A DNA stretch of 64,000 nt, from assembly GCA_027596075.1 (NCBI GenBank), contig JADGJC010000022.1, positions 179,780 through 243,779 of the forward strand, given 5' to 3'. The notes beneath the pieces were generated by a model, which saw only the letters and a list, made by a program, of their open reading frames with translations, had not been told where the DNA came from and did no database searches. Shown here in pieces: positions 40,683 to 52,264 of this stretch (position 1 is its first letter; each line of letters starts with the position of its first letter). Origin of the DNA: Rhizophlyctis rosea (taxonomy: Eukaryota > Chytridiomycota > Chytridiomycetes > Rhizophlyctidales > Rhizophlyctidaceae). A program made the translations under genes and the position numbers.

Positions 40683-41333
40683 GATGGTGGATGCGGTCAG
40701 GAAATGAGAGGAGAGAATTGGAAGGAATGGCCACTACTGAGCCAATCCGGACTTCTCTATGATGTTTTTGGTGGCTTTGATTCGGACCATGAGGAGGGCA
40801 GTAGAAGGATATTTTTGCCAAGGACCCTGAACGGTGGCACTGGAACGTGGCGTGTGAAGACTGCGGCACAGTCATGATGCGGCACTTGTCCAGTCGTCTC
40901 GACACTTTTGCATTTCGTGGTTAGGATGAACCTATTTTCATTTCATCTCGTGAGGCTAACGACCTGCATGGCACCAGTCGAAACTGCAGGATTCGGATTT
41001 CTCCCACAAAAACAGATCCGTCCAAAAGAAGTTTGACATGAGCCAACAGACACAAACACGAATGTTGCAAAGAAACATCACTTCACAATAACTACTTAAA
41101 ATTTGTCTACAGGCATTCTACTTGTACAAAGGAGGCGCGTTATAAAACTAAGGGTACATTCCCCCATAGAGGGGTCGAGTGGTTATGAGTACCTAATTGC
41201 GTCCACGCGCAACGTATGATTTCTATCAGCACTAAGAATATGTATAGAGGAGAGATAAGGGGTGTTTTGTCTTGTCATAGAGTCTCGGCCACCGTCAGAG
41301 CGACTCTTGAGCCAGTCGAGGGCTGGGGGTAAC
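40683..41333. other. intergenic, no gene seen
   Basis: Between the LRRC51 start and the alkaline phosphatase stop. Only short featureless ORFs. The left part is the LRRC51 promoter and the right part the phosphatase 3' flank. Confidence 0.4.
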
Positions 41334-43882
41334 TTAGTTGCGGGGAGCCTTGTAGTAGGTGCCAGTGTTGGCGGCGGACTTGCCTGTAGTAAGGGGCTTA
41401 GCGATCGGGCATCGGGGGAAGAATGGAGACTAGTAGCGCTGCTTACCAAGACCGAGAGCGTCAGCCATGACGAAGAAGACCTCGGTGTTGTCCATAACAC
41501 GGGCGCAGTGGACCTTCCAGCTGTCGGGACCGCCGCAGTAAAGGTCGACGGCTTGAAGAGTGTGGACGGATTGGGTGTCACCTTGGAGGTCGGTGGGGTT
41601 GTATTGGAGACCAGTGGGCTCGGCCTTCTCGTTACCGACGGCGACGGAACCACCGAAGGCAGCAGCAAGGGCAGGGTCGTTGACAGCGGGGACACGGGCG
41701 AGGGGGTTAGCACTAGCCTGGGGAGTGTGAAGCTGGAAGGACTCCTTGTGTTGGGGACCGTCGACCTTGCCACCAGCAAGCTTGAAGCGCTCCTCCCACT
41801 TGGTGGGGAGACCGGTCTTGTCATCGACAACAAGACTGGGCCAGCCAGAAATTTCGTAGTTACCAAGAGCCCAACGCTTTTGGACTTGGAGGCGCTTCTC
41901 GGAGTCGGTGTAGTTGCCACCAGCGAGCTTGTTGTCGTCGTTGTCGGGGAGCTTGTTGAAGTAGGCGGTGTCAACGGAGCCGAAGACGTCGTAACCTTGG
42001 GCATGGTCGGCAGTGAGCATGATGGCGGTCTTGCCCTTGTAGTGCTTTTCATCGTGGTCCTTCACGGCCTTGACGGTGCGGTCCAATTCGAGGAGATCAG
42101 CGAGACCACGGTCAAAGTCCATGGGGTGCCTAAGACCCAGGCCGATTAGCATCACATCACACATAATTCAAGCATTCATTTGTAAACTTACATGGCCTTG
42201 TCAACGGAGGCACCCTCAGCCATCAAGAACCAACCGTCCTTGCAACGCTTGTCCATGACCTTGATCTATTGACATGAAGTGGAGTGAGCATCTTGAGTTC
42301 AGAGTTGCAAATCTTTGCTTTACTTACAGCCGTCATTGTCATCTCCTCGAGACCTGGTTGGGCGGTGGCGGTGGCGTTGAGACCATCCGGTGAGGATTTG
42401 GCCAAAGCCAAGTTCTGAGTGTAGACGTTGCGCTCGAGCCAGGTGTCCAAGTTGTTGCGGTGGAAGATACCGAGAAGGGGCTTGGAGCCGGAGTAGGAAG
42501 CGAGCTGGTCCTTGTCCTTGACGACGTGGTAGCCCTTCTGGGCGTAGTTGTCATACCAGTTCTCCTTGTTCAAGGAGGCACAGGCAGCGGTACCGTTACA
42601 GAAGAACTCGCCACCACCACCGAGGAGGACGTCAGCAGCAACGGGCTTGGGGGCCCAGTTGGCGGCAGCACCGGTGTAGTGACCAGGGTTGATGAGTTGG
42701 TTGGTGATCTCAGCCTTGTCGGAACGGCGACGGGTGTGGGCGAAGACGGCAGCGGGGGTGGCATCTTGAACCTCAGCAGTGGTAACGATACCAATGCACA
42801 TGCCGGGGCGCTCACGACGGATGATTTCAGCCAAAGTTTCAACCTTGGGGTCGTCAAGGGTGTCGGCAGAGGTGTCAGCGTAGACACCCATGGCGTTGAC
42901 CCAGGACTTGTGACCTTCATATGATGACATGAATCAGTGTTTGAATCCTTCTGTGAGGGTGGCATTGTTAATTGCTTACCAGTGTTGTAGGCAGAGGCAG
43001 AGTTGGCAGAGTCCGTAAGCATGGCATCGATACCGTTGGTGGCGACTTTGCCGACAACGCCGAGCTTCTCCATGCTGCATAAATGACATGGTTGTAAGTA
43101 AACGTCACTGCAACATCCAGAAACTTGAAGACTGCAAATTGATACTTGCTTCAGGAAGTTGTCTCCGAATTTGCCGAAGGTGGTCTTGCGGGAGAGGTAA
43201 CGGGCGGCGGAGATCATAGAGGGAGCCATACCGTCACCGATGAAGAGGACCAAGTTCTTGGCCTTACGGGTGGTGTAGGAGCGAACAGTCCATTCGGCTT
43301 GGACCTTTTCCTGACCGACCTTCAACTCAACCTTGTAGGTACCGGCCTTGGGGAGGCGGACGGAGCGGAGAGCAACACGGGAGACGCCGACGGGAGTGGA
43401 CTTCTTAGTGTCACGGGCCTCGTTGTCAGCGTAATACGTGAAGTTCCAGTTCTCGGGCTTGGACCAGTCCTGGCCGAACAAGTTCTTGAACGGCTTGCCA
43501 TCAATGGTGGCGGAGAGCTGATCAAGGGGTCAGATATTTCGTCGTTGAATTGGCGCAAGACGGCAATGAACTCACAGGCTTGATGTCAGGATAAACAGTG
43601 CCAGATCCAACGTTGTGAAGCTCAACAGAGATGTCGAAATATTGACCAGCAAGGAATTCGGCACCGTCAACGGGCTATAGCAAAAGGCGCGTAGGTTAGA
43701 TTATGGATCAGCTTCTCGACTGAACGCTGCGCATGTGTACTTACGACAATGGCGAGGTTAGAGCCCTGAGGTGCGGCACGGTAGCGGTTCTGTTGACCGA
43801 CTTGGGGAACGGAAGCAGGGTTCTGCGCGGCTTGCGCGGCGCCGGCAAGGGCGACAGCAGTGATGAAAAGCTTGACGTTCAT
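41334..43882 (-). CDS. secreted alkaline phosphatase
   Basis: Eight exons (minus strand: 43745-43882, 43576-43674, 43150-43517, 42980-43074, 42328-42914, 42192-42265, 41447-42129, 41334-41383) join in phase to 697 aa. A signal peptide (MNVKLFITAVALAGAAQA) precedes a beta-rich N-terminal domain of about 130 residues (VELHNVGSG; TYKVELKVGQEKVQAEW). The catalytic domain then shows LVLFIGDGM with the metal Asp, LTDSANSASAYNTG with the nucleophile Ser, MAEGASVD, and the metal pair in LTADHAQG. It hydrolyses phosphate monoesters outside the cell or in the vacuole. The intron after exon 3 uses a GC donor (GCAAGT), the only non-GT donor seen here. The last exon is only 50 nt. Confidence 0.92.
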
Positions 43883-43943
43883 GATGAGGGAGATAGTGAA
43901 CCCAAGGTTGAGGCTGCAGGATCATGAATGGGAGGTGCTCGAT

Positions 43944-43950
43944 TTTTATA
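43944..43950 (-). promoter_or_regulatory. TATA box of alkaline phosphatase gene
   Basis: TATAAAA on the minus strand, about 62 bp upstream of the start codon, in a usual position for a regulated, highly expressed fungal gene. Function inferred from sequence and distance only. Confidence 0.5.
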
Positions 43951-45030
43951 TGCACCGCTGCTCAACGATCCCGATTGGATTCACGTGGGAAATGCGGAAT
44001 TACAGGGGTTGTGGGCCGTGGCAGCATCAACATCTCCTGTTACCATTTCTAATTGTGCACTGAGTAGGGAACCTCAACGACAATGGAGCAGCAGTGGACG
44101 CGCGCTCCTGTGTGGCTGCCATGGTGGACTTCCGAAGAGCGTGCTGTTTGCGCGTCCCGGGAAAATTGAACGCGTGTGGTCAATTGCCTTCTGAAGTCCT
44201 TGATATCGTGCCGATGACTGCTTGACGTATCCTCCTCTGTTTCCGCTTGATCATACTGCCGATCGCCAACGTGGAAACATGAAATGGAAGAGATGAATCA
44301 TTATCGAATTTCCCAGCCCCTGAAACGAGACACCAGCTGCGCATGTGGGTTGCTGGGTGGTGGACCGACCGACAAAATATGAGCGGGTGAGTTTGTGGGT
44401 TATACAGTTGGGTTTGAAAGTGAAAAGGCAAACACGTTCCAACTGGTCCGGGCCAAAATCGCCGAAAGGCACAGTCCACTGAAGTTCGCACGCGCGCATA
44501 AGCCACGTCTCTCCGTTTCGCACGTGCGCACCTGCGAACTTCAACCCACCAAGATTTGCCCTTTGCAGAACCCTCCGGTCAAAATTTCACCAGCCTCAAC
44601 ACCTTCGGGGATCTGAATCGCTCCTCCACCCACTTACAAAGCACTCTATCAACAGACCCATCACTTCAGCTTATCACTTAAAGCGTATCACTTAAAAATC
44701 ATGATGGTGAGAGTAGGGAAGGCTTAGATCTAAGTGATGAAGGGCACAGATGCCAATGGTTGTTTGCTTGGAGATTCACCATCGGAGGGCAACCCACCAC
44801 AATGCCGGGGATGGACCCCGATGACTGATATGAGTGCACAAGTAAGTGCTAGCAGGTCAATTCGGCAGAAAAATTCATTATGCACGCTGCTCTTATCTTG
44901 CCTCACAGACTCGTTCACCCATCAGAGAGAGAAGATTGCACGCAGAAAGTAGCAAAGTTCGGAAAGGATATCCATCATCCGGATATCACAATGTTTTGTA
45001 TGTATGTACATGCGGGTGCGACTTGAAAAA
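43951..45030. other. intergenic region with a small inverted repeat
   Basis: Upstream of the phosphatase and downstream of NOC2; no supported gene. A perfect 10-bp inverted repeat (GAAGTTCGCA at 44481-44490 and TGCGAACTTC at 44533-44542) encloses GC-rich alternating purine-pyrimidine words (CGCGCGCA, GCACGTGCGCA). Confidence 0.4.
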
Positions 45031-47932
45031 CTATTCAACATCATCCATCGCATCCTCTTCACTATCGTCGCCGTCCTCCTCACTCCCACTTCCCATATCA
45101 TACGCCTCCCCTTCCTCATCACTAAGGACAAAATCTTCAACCATATCATCATCCTGCTCCTCCTTCTCCGCCTTCTTCCCCTTTGCCCCACCCTTTTGTT
45201 GACTCTTCCTCTCGCTCTTCTTCTTCTCCGCTTCCTCGTGAGCGGCAGCATCTGCTTGCAGTTTCGCAATCTCTTGTTCTCGAAGCTTTTGTCGTGCGGT
45301 GTTGTGTTTGTGTAGTGGGGACTGGTTGGGATCGATGTTGCTGAGGAAGTCCGCCTGGTTTCATGGAATATGAGCAGAGTTTCGAAATTCATGATCGCCC
45401 GATGGAAGACATACCACTTTTGCCTCGTCTTTCGGACTGAAATACACCTGCGATCGTTTACCCTCAATGAAGCGACTATTTTGCTCCAGCTGAAGAAAAG
45501 CTGTTAGCCAACAGTAAAGAAACTCACACAAGAGCTGACTGCTTACCTTCTCCACCAATTGCTGGATCTGTTTGTTCATACGAAAGTTCTTCGACTTCTT
45601 CGCATACCGCTTCAGCTGATAATTTGCATACGACGTCAATGCAAGGGACGGAATGTTGGCTCATGAATCAAAACTCACCTGAAGAATGGCCGGTACCGCC
45701 AATTCCGGGAAGGCGATAGAAAGGGCGAACGCTCCATAGTAATCAAACAGCAGATTGACCACTTCCTCCACAACGCCGTTTTGATATGTCCGCGTTCCAA
45801 GATATGGGTTGGGCGCTTTGATGTTCAAAACAAAGTCCATCGGCTTTTGAGTGGACGGTTTTGCTTTGCCGCGCAACTCGGTGCTTTCAAAAGTCTTGAG
45901 ACTACGGGTTAAGATGCTGATGCTATTCAACGCGTCAAAAGTGATTGATTTACCTCAAACAAATAAGATGCGACGGGAATGAATGTGCCGGTTTTGCGAG
46001 ATATTGCAATCAATGCTCGAATGAGATGGAATCGAAGAGGGAAGAACTTCGATGAAGGCTTTAATCTGCACTCGAGTATTAAGCTTACATAGCATGACCG
46101 AGAAACGACCGATGATCTCACCTCATAGCACCAATTGTCACCTGCACCAGAGGATAAACAAGCGGCTTCAACGTCCCACCACCCGTCGCTTCCAACGGCG
46201 AGTTCTTCTCGCAATACGTGCACAACACTTGTGACCACAACCGCACAGAGTGGACAAACTGCCAGTTATATACCGCTTTGAACGATTCTTTCGTCTTTGT
46301 TACGATCGCGTTTCGGAGGTTAACGGCGAGTTGACGGATGTAGGAGAAGGCGTGTTGGTAGGTGGTGGGCATGTGAAGACCGCAGAGCTCGATTATGCAG
46401 TTGATCATGAAGTTGATGTGTGTCCAGGTGTGGAGATTGGTAGCGCGGGATTGGTTGGCGAATGCGAGGTATGAGCCCTGAAGGGTACCCACAATGCGTC
46501 AGCCAGCTGCACTCCGTCACCACCCGTCCGCTTTACTCACCTTGATGCACATATCGAGGTATGGGGATGGTGCTGACACAGCCATCTTCCGAATAGACAA
46601 GAACGACACGATCCGTGTTTGTTCATCGGCGGATGTCCAAAACTTCAACAACTGCCTCAAATAATCCTTCCCAAGCTTCGGGAAACACGCAAAGTATGGA
46701 GCGGACTCTGATTCGCGGAGCATGAACGTGACGACTGTAGCATCAGTCATTTGTTTCAGAATGCGCAGAAGGTTCATAAGGAAAGACTTCACGAGGGGTT
46801 GCAGGCGTTTCCATTTAGAGTTGCCTGATGGGAGTCCCTTTCGAGGTTTGTCTCCATACAGGTGATGGTCGAAAACGGATGGCGCGGCTTTGAGCGTTAC
46901 GAGAAGTAGTCGGTTGAATACTGCTCCGTCTTCCACTTTGTAGGAATAGTACCCTTTATCGCTCGAGTCCCCAACTGCAGCTGCGGCGCGGAAGGCCAGT
47001 AACAACTTCCGCAGGGCCCTCAAAGAGTGATTCTTCAAGCATGCGTTTTTCCAATTCGTTACCATCTCCTTCGTGACTTCAGTCGAATCCTCCACTCCCT
47101 CCTCAACATCCATAGCATCGTCATCCGCCTCCGCACCCTCTTCGTCCTCATCCCCTCCCGCTGGTTCTTCTTCATCCTCCTCCCCTTCTTGCTCTCCTTC
47201 CTCTCCTTCCTCCCCCTCCATGTCCTCATCGCCTGCCAGCTCATCATCCGAATCCGAGAAGTTCAGCAGATCCTTGTTGTTCTCCTCCAAATACTTGTAG
47301 AATTCCGGATCCCGCTCCTTCAGTGATTCCAGCTGCTTCTTGTGATCGGAGATCTCCTTCGCCAGTTGCGACATCTCCTCATCCCCGTCCTCCGCGTCAT
47401 CGTCTCCACCCTCCTCCTCATCCCCATCCGAATCAAACTCCAGCTCCCCATTCCCCTCATCTGAATCCGACCCGTCAAATCCTTCCAAGTTCTCCAACTC
47501 ATCTTCGGAAGCGTCCGAAGCGTCAGAAGCCTACAATCACGAAGGTTACGAACCATGACTAGGCTAAACAAGCATGTCCTGCCCGTAACTCACATCCTCC
47601 TCGTTCAAACCGTCCATTCCTCCATCCTCAAAGCCAATGTCGGAATCATCGGAACTGAATTTATGGGTCAGCTGATGGATGCAACTTGTGAGATACATAT
47701 ACAAACTCACAGCTGTGCATCAGCGGACTCGTCTATAGTGGAAGCATGTGAGCATGATATTAAACCAGACCATACTTCGGCAACAAAACATACCAACAGC
47801 GTCCACGGGCGCGGCCTTCCCTCCAACCTTCTTCCTCCATTTATTTGCGGCTTGTGTCTTCTTCCTCCGGGTAAGCACGTCCTTCAACTTGTTCTTCACG
47901 AACTTCTTTGTCGACTTCTTCACCTTCCCCAT
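45031..47932 (-). CDS. NOC2: nucleolar complex protein 2 (Noc2), ribosome biogenesis
   Basis: Ten exons (minus strand: 47794-47932, 47710-47731, 47594-47654, 46541-47530, 46122-46477, 45954-46065, 45679-45894, 45547-45615, 45415-45489, 45031-45354) join in phase to 787 aa. A lysine-rich start (KSTKKFVKNKLKDVLTRRKK) and long acidic runs of Ser/Asp/Glu precede the conserved helical-repeat core. Core motifs are DPEFYKYLEENNKDLLNFSD, WTHINFMINCIIELCG and the CTYCEKNSP region. The C-terminal tail is charged (KKKSERK, then acidic). Noc2 pairs with Noc1 and Noc3 to escort pre-60S particles from the nucleolus. The 22-nt second exon is unusually small but both its junctions fit. Confidence 0.93.
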
Positions 47933-48184
47933 GTTGTTATATGCGCGTTGTGAAGTTGAAGAATGCCTCCAAGTTCACAAATGGAACGAAATGTGGAAGG
48001 CAAATCAAAATACGGCCAAAAATAAAAAATCCCGCAGCAAGCCATGCGCCACACATTATTTTTGGCCGCAGCAAGCCACATGCAAGGCTCCGATTTCGTT
48101 TTCCAAAAACTTGCCAAAAGTCTTGGACATGCTCTTCTCAGAAGTTTCTCACAATTACCAATACCGACACAATAGGTCACTAAC
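47933..48184. promoter_or_regulatory. shared divergent promoter of NOC2 and SOF1, with inverted and direct repeats
   Basis: A 252-bp interval between start codons of two ribosome-biogenesis genes. It holds a perfect 13-bp inverted repeat (CGGCCAAAAATAA at 48013-48025 and its complement at 48056-48068) and a perfect 13-bp direct repeat (CCGCAGCAAGCCA at 48032-48044 and 48066-48078, 34 bp apart). The paired A-rich elements, facing each other midway between the genes, look like binding sites for a shared regulator. They are not an exact match to the yeast RRPE or PAC elements. Confidence 0.6.
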
Positions 48185-50176
48185 ATGGTAAGACCTTCCT
48201 GGACACCAGCCCTTGCAACTCATACCTGACTAACACCTGCCGCTTTCAGAAAGTGAAAACTATAAGCAGAGGAGCAGACCACGCCCGAGAGCGGTCGGGC
48301 GACATTTTCCGCGTCCAGCGCAACTTGGACCCCACCCTGCACCCTTTTGAGCGTGCAAGAGAATATACCCGCGCACTCAACGCCACCAAACTGGAACGTC
48401 TATTCGCAAAACCCTTTGTTGGGGCTCTGTCTGGACATATTGATGGTGTTTACTGTATGGCGAAACACCCAACGAGCTTGACCACGGTGTTGTCTGGTAG
48501 TGCTGACGGAGGTGGGCTGGTGTTGATATAGGTTTTGCTATCGCGGGTTGATTTCTTTTGCATTTGGGTATGGCATAATGGTGAATGCAATGCTCATTCG
48601 CAATGTTCCATTTTTCAGAGGTTCGGATATGGTCGCTGTCGAGCGAGGAGACGATCTGGTCGGCAAGGGCACACAAAGGTTTTGTGCGTGGAATCTGCTC
48701 TGTACCATACAGCAACACATTCTTTACCGTTGGGGAGGATAAGACTGTAAAAATGTGGGACCGCGAATCGACTGATGTAAGTCCATTTTCGCAGCATCAT
48801 GGACATGGAATGATCACTGAGTGCTATCCCACAGCCCGTCAACACATATGTGTCGAACGCTGCATTCTCCGGCATCGATCATCATCGGAATCAAAACATT
48901 TTCGCAACCTCTAGCCATCAAATCGATTTGTGGGATCATTCCAGGTGAGTCAAAACTGGCGATCAGTTTGTCCTTGCAAGAGGCTGATGTTTTCCTGGCA
49001 GGGCGGAGCCTACACAATCCTTCCAATGGGGAGCGGAAACAATCACATCTGTAAAGTTCAACCAGACGGAAACCAACATCGTTGCCAGTTGTGGTACGGA
49101 CCGCACAATCATTCTGTATGACATTCGAACAAACTCTCCCTTGTCTAAGACCATCATGGCGGTAAGTCGTGTGCTGGATTGTTTCCCATGTGTTCGTTTG
49201 AACGTATCCTTGAGTTGCTGACTATGTGCCCATCCAGCTCCGAACAAACGCGATCGCTTGGAACCCAATGGAGGCTTTCAACTTCACAGCGGTAAAACCC
49301 TATTGTCATGCCCTGATCCATGACGATTTTTATTGATTTTTGGGTGTAGGCCAATGAGGATCACAACTGTTACACGTTCGACATGCGGAAAATGGATTCA
49401 GCCATCAATGTGCATAAGGACCACGTTTCAGCCGTGTATGTGTGGAGGAGCGAGTATTCATGTTTATTCCATAGTCGCTGATGTATCGGGCAGGCTTGAT
49501 ATCGATTACTCGCCCACTGGTGAAGAGTTCGCGACGGGCAGTTATGATCGAACCATTCGTATTTTCAGAACTAGGGAAGGTCACAGTCGGGAAGTGTATC
49601 ATACGAAGCGTATGCAAAAGTGGGTATCGTTTGCGTGGCATCTACGGGTAACGAACGGAAGACTCATTTGGCTATTCTCAACGTTTAGGATTTTCTGCAT
49701 AAAGTTCAGCATGGACTCCAAATTCGTGCTGTCAGGGAGTGACGATGGTAACATCCGGTTATGGAAGGCGAACGCGTCGGAGAAGCTGGGGATTGTAAGT
49801 TTACGCGGACAATACGTATACCAGTCTTGGATGCTCACCCATCTTCTCAAATCTCGCAGACAACAACACGAGAACGCCAATCACAGAACTACGCCAAACA
49901 AGTGAAAGACCGATACAAGCATTTGCCCGAGATTCGGCGCATCGACAAGTACGTTGAGTTGGGCTTCTTCCTTCCAACAATTCCATATCTCATCGTGGCT
50001 GCTGCAAATTTAGACACCGAAAAGTCCCGAAAGCAATTTCCGGTGCAACGGCAAAGAAGAGGACCATGCTCGAGTCCATCGCAAAGAAGAGAGCAAACGA
50101 GCGCAAGCACAGCAAACCGGGCAGCGTACCTTACGAAGCAGAACGGAAGAAGCACGTGCTTGCGACCGAGAAATAG
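48185..50176 (+). CDS. SOF1: Sof1/DCAF13 WD40 protein, small-subunit processome
   Basis: Eleven exons: a start-codon-only exon (48185-48187), then 48250-48511, 48619-48776, 48835-48944, 49002-49161, 49238-49291, 49350-49435, 49494-49619, 49689-49794, 49860-49948 and 50014-50176, in phase, 438 aa. Seven WD-type repeats are visible (for example ADGEVRIWS, GEDKTVKMWD, GTDRTIILYD, GSYDRTIRIF, GSDDGNIRLWKA). The lead matches Sof1 (FERAREYTRALNATKLERLFAKPFVG). The basic tail (AKKRTMLESIAKKRANERKH, then YEAERKKHV) is the Sof1 C-terminal domain. It works in 18S rRNA maturation in the nucleolus; the animal ortholog DCAF13 also binds CUL4-DDB1. It converges on PEX14, 115 bp away. Confidence 0.94.
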
Positions 50177-50291
50177 GATTCTTGGCAGTCGCTTCCACGT
50201 TGGTTTGGTATATAATTTTTTCTTCCTATTGTACATATTCACATATTCACACACACACACGCATGTGCATAAAAGACCGTTGTTATCTTTC

Positions 50292-51387
50292 TTATTCCTC
50301 TGGTTTCTTTGCATCTGAGGATTCAACCTGCGGTTGCGGCTTTTTGGGCTCGTTTTGTTCTAGTTGCCATGCTGGGATGGTGGGTTTGCCGAAGTTGGGG
50401 AGGGAGTTGGGACGTGGGCCACCACGGATTGATGATTCTTTTGTGTCGTCAGCTCCGCTTATGGCGCCTGGCGATGCTGGGGTGGGACTGCCGGGGACTG
50501 GGACGCGGCGGTTGATGAGGAGACTTTTGAGGGATTTGATTTCGTTTTGGAGGTCGGTTACTACGGCTGTTTGGGCGTCCTTGCTTGTGTTTAAGACCTG
50601 CATTTGGGGTGAGCAGAATCTCTTTGGATGGCATTAGTTCCGCGCATGTACCTTTGGAATCATCGCCCGCAGCCCCTCCACATCTTCCTTGATAGCTTTC
50701 AAGTCTTCATCTCCCTTTCCCTCGGCCTCCTTCAATTCTGACAGGATCGCCTTCAACTCTTCCAAAGACGTGTTAACCTTTGCGGTATGAGTGTCTACCG
50801 CTGTCATGAGCTCTTTTGTATCCCCATGCACGGCGTCCAGAGCTTTGGAGGATGCGGTGATTTGGCGGTCTATTCTGGCGGTGTCTTCCGTTACTGAGGT
50901 TTCGGTGGGCCAAGAGAGAAGGGGTGCAATGTACCGCTGAAGCAGGATGCGTGTTAGTTGTCTTTATACAGTGATCTCAAACCATCTGTGGACACACCTT
51001 TGCCCCTACGTATGCTGCGTAGCCCAGGCCCAAAACGCCGGCGCTGACGAGAACCATATCCTTCCATGTTGTTTGTGGAGGAGGTGGGGGCGGCGGGTAT
51101 GGGTATGGGTATGGTGCATATCCTGGTGGAGGCGGCGGAGGCGGTGCAGCTCCTACTGCTCCCAGAGGCGCTGTTGTTACGCTTGCCGACGTGGTGACAA
51201 CTTGATCCCCACCACCACCACCACCGGAAACCTTTGCCAATGCCTGCTCTATCTCCTCGGCGGAAAGACCTTTGGATTCCAAGAACGCAACGCGCTTCGC
51301 AAGGGGCGACTGCTGGACTTTGGGGTCCTTTAGGAAGCGAACGGCATTGTCGATAACGTCGGTCCTAACTTGGGTCGTGGCGCTCAT
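50292..51387 (-). CDS. PEX14: peroxin Pex14, peroxisomal docking protein
   Basis: Three exons (minus strand: 50998-51387, 50652-50936, 50292-50597) join in phase to 326 aa. The N-terminal Pex5-binding domain is clear (IDNAVRFLKDPKVQQSPLAK, then FLESKGLSAEEIEQAL). A Pro/Tyr-rich linker (GYAPYPYPYPPPPPPP) precedes the single membrane segment (VLVSAGVLGLGYAAYVGAK), then a coiled coil (about residues 150-225), a second coiled part, and a disordered Pro-rich tail. Pex14 docks cargo-loaded Pex5 and Pex7 at the peroxisome and helps form the import pore. Length and layout are normal. Confidence 0.94.
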
Positions 51388-52264
51388 GTTGTGAAGTTAA
51401 GGATTTGAAACCCGATATATGTCAGATGGGAAGTTCGTGAGAATAAAAGCAAATGGTGTTTTGACAAGAACGCTTGTGCTGTTACCTGTGGCTGAGCTAA
51501 GCCACATCGGTTGGTTGATGCGATGCCAGGGTCCTATCGTCTGTGTGACTGCAAACAGAAATGGGTGCCTATTTATCTACACTGCTGAAGCAGAATTGTT
51601 AACTGTTTATATGAAAGCCGGTGACGAGCTCAAATAAAACCCCTATGCAAGACAGGCTGCCCTCCCCGCCCTTTCTTTCTTGTCAGACTCATCAAGTAGA
51701 ACATGCTGGATCTCGTTCCATCATGGTTACTGAAGCCAGTAACAATATTGATGATTCAAGTTCGCCCTTCCCCATCTTGGAACAGAAATCACATAATTCC
51801 TGGACGGTTGCTCCATACATCTTGGTGGGTATCGCTCCAGAGGAAAAGTGTTCATTTTGAAAGTCACCCGCTTCCCCTCCTCCAAGTGGTTTGGGTAATG
51901 GCCAAAGTTCGCAGAGGTGGCAGAAATGTCAGACCGTAGTGTCAATGTGGAAGAACAGTTAATATCAATGTGGAACTAATGGATTTTTTGATACCGTGCA
52001 ATAATTAGGTAAACCTGTGGTCTTCCATCTACTATCTCTGTAGACAACGCAGACAGCAGAGAAAGGCAATATGCCAATGGTCGTGCACTAAGTCCACTAA
52101 CTCTCATGTGGCACGTAAACAATCCAGCTCGTTAGTTTATCCGAGCTGATGTAAATGTCGGAGTTGCGTCCTGCCAACCTGCTTTGCTTTTGTGTGAAGA
52201 ACGACCCAATGTGCCGGAAGCGCGCCACAGCACACGTGCGGCCAATGGAACTGGCACGTTTCAA
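51388..52264. other. intergenic, transition to accessory region
   Basis: No supported gene. From here rightward the intron-rich housekeeping pattern stops. Confidence 0.4.

Noticed and set aside
41262..42149. Plus-strand ORF of 295 aa antisense to alkaline phosphatase
   Set aside because: It mirrors well-supported phosphatase exons with catalytic motifs; the Gly/Val-rich antisense product is a codon-bias shadow.
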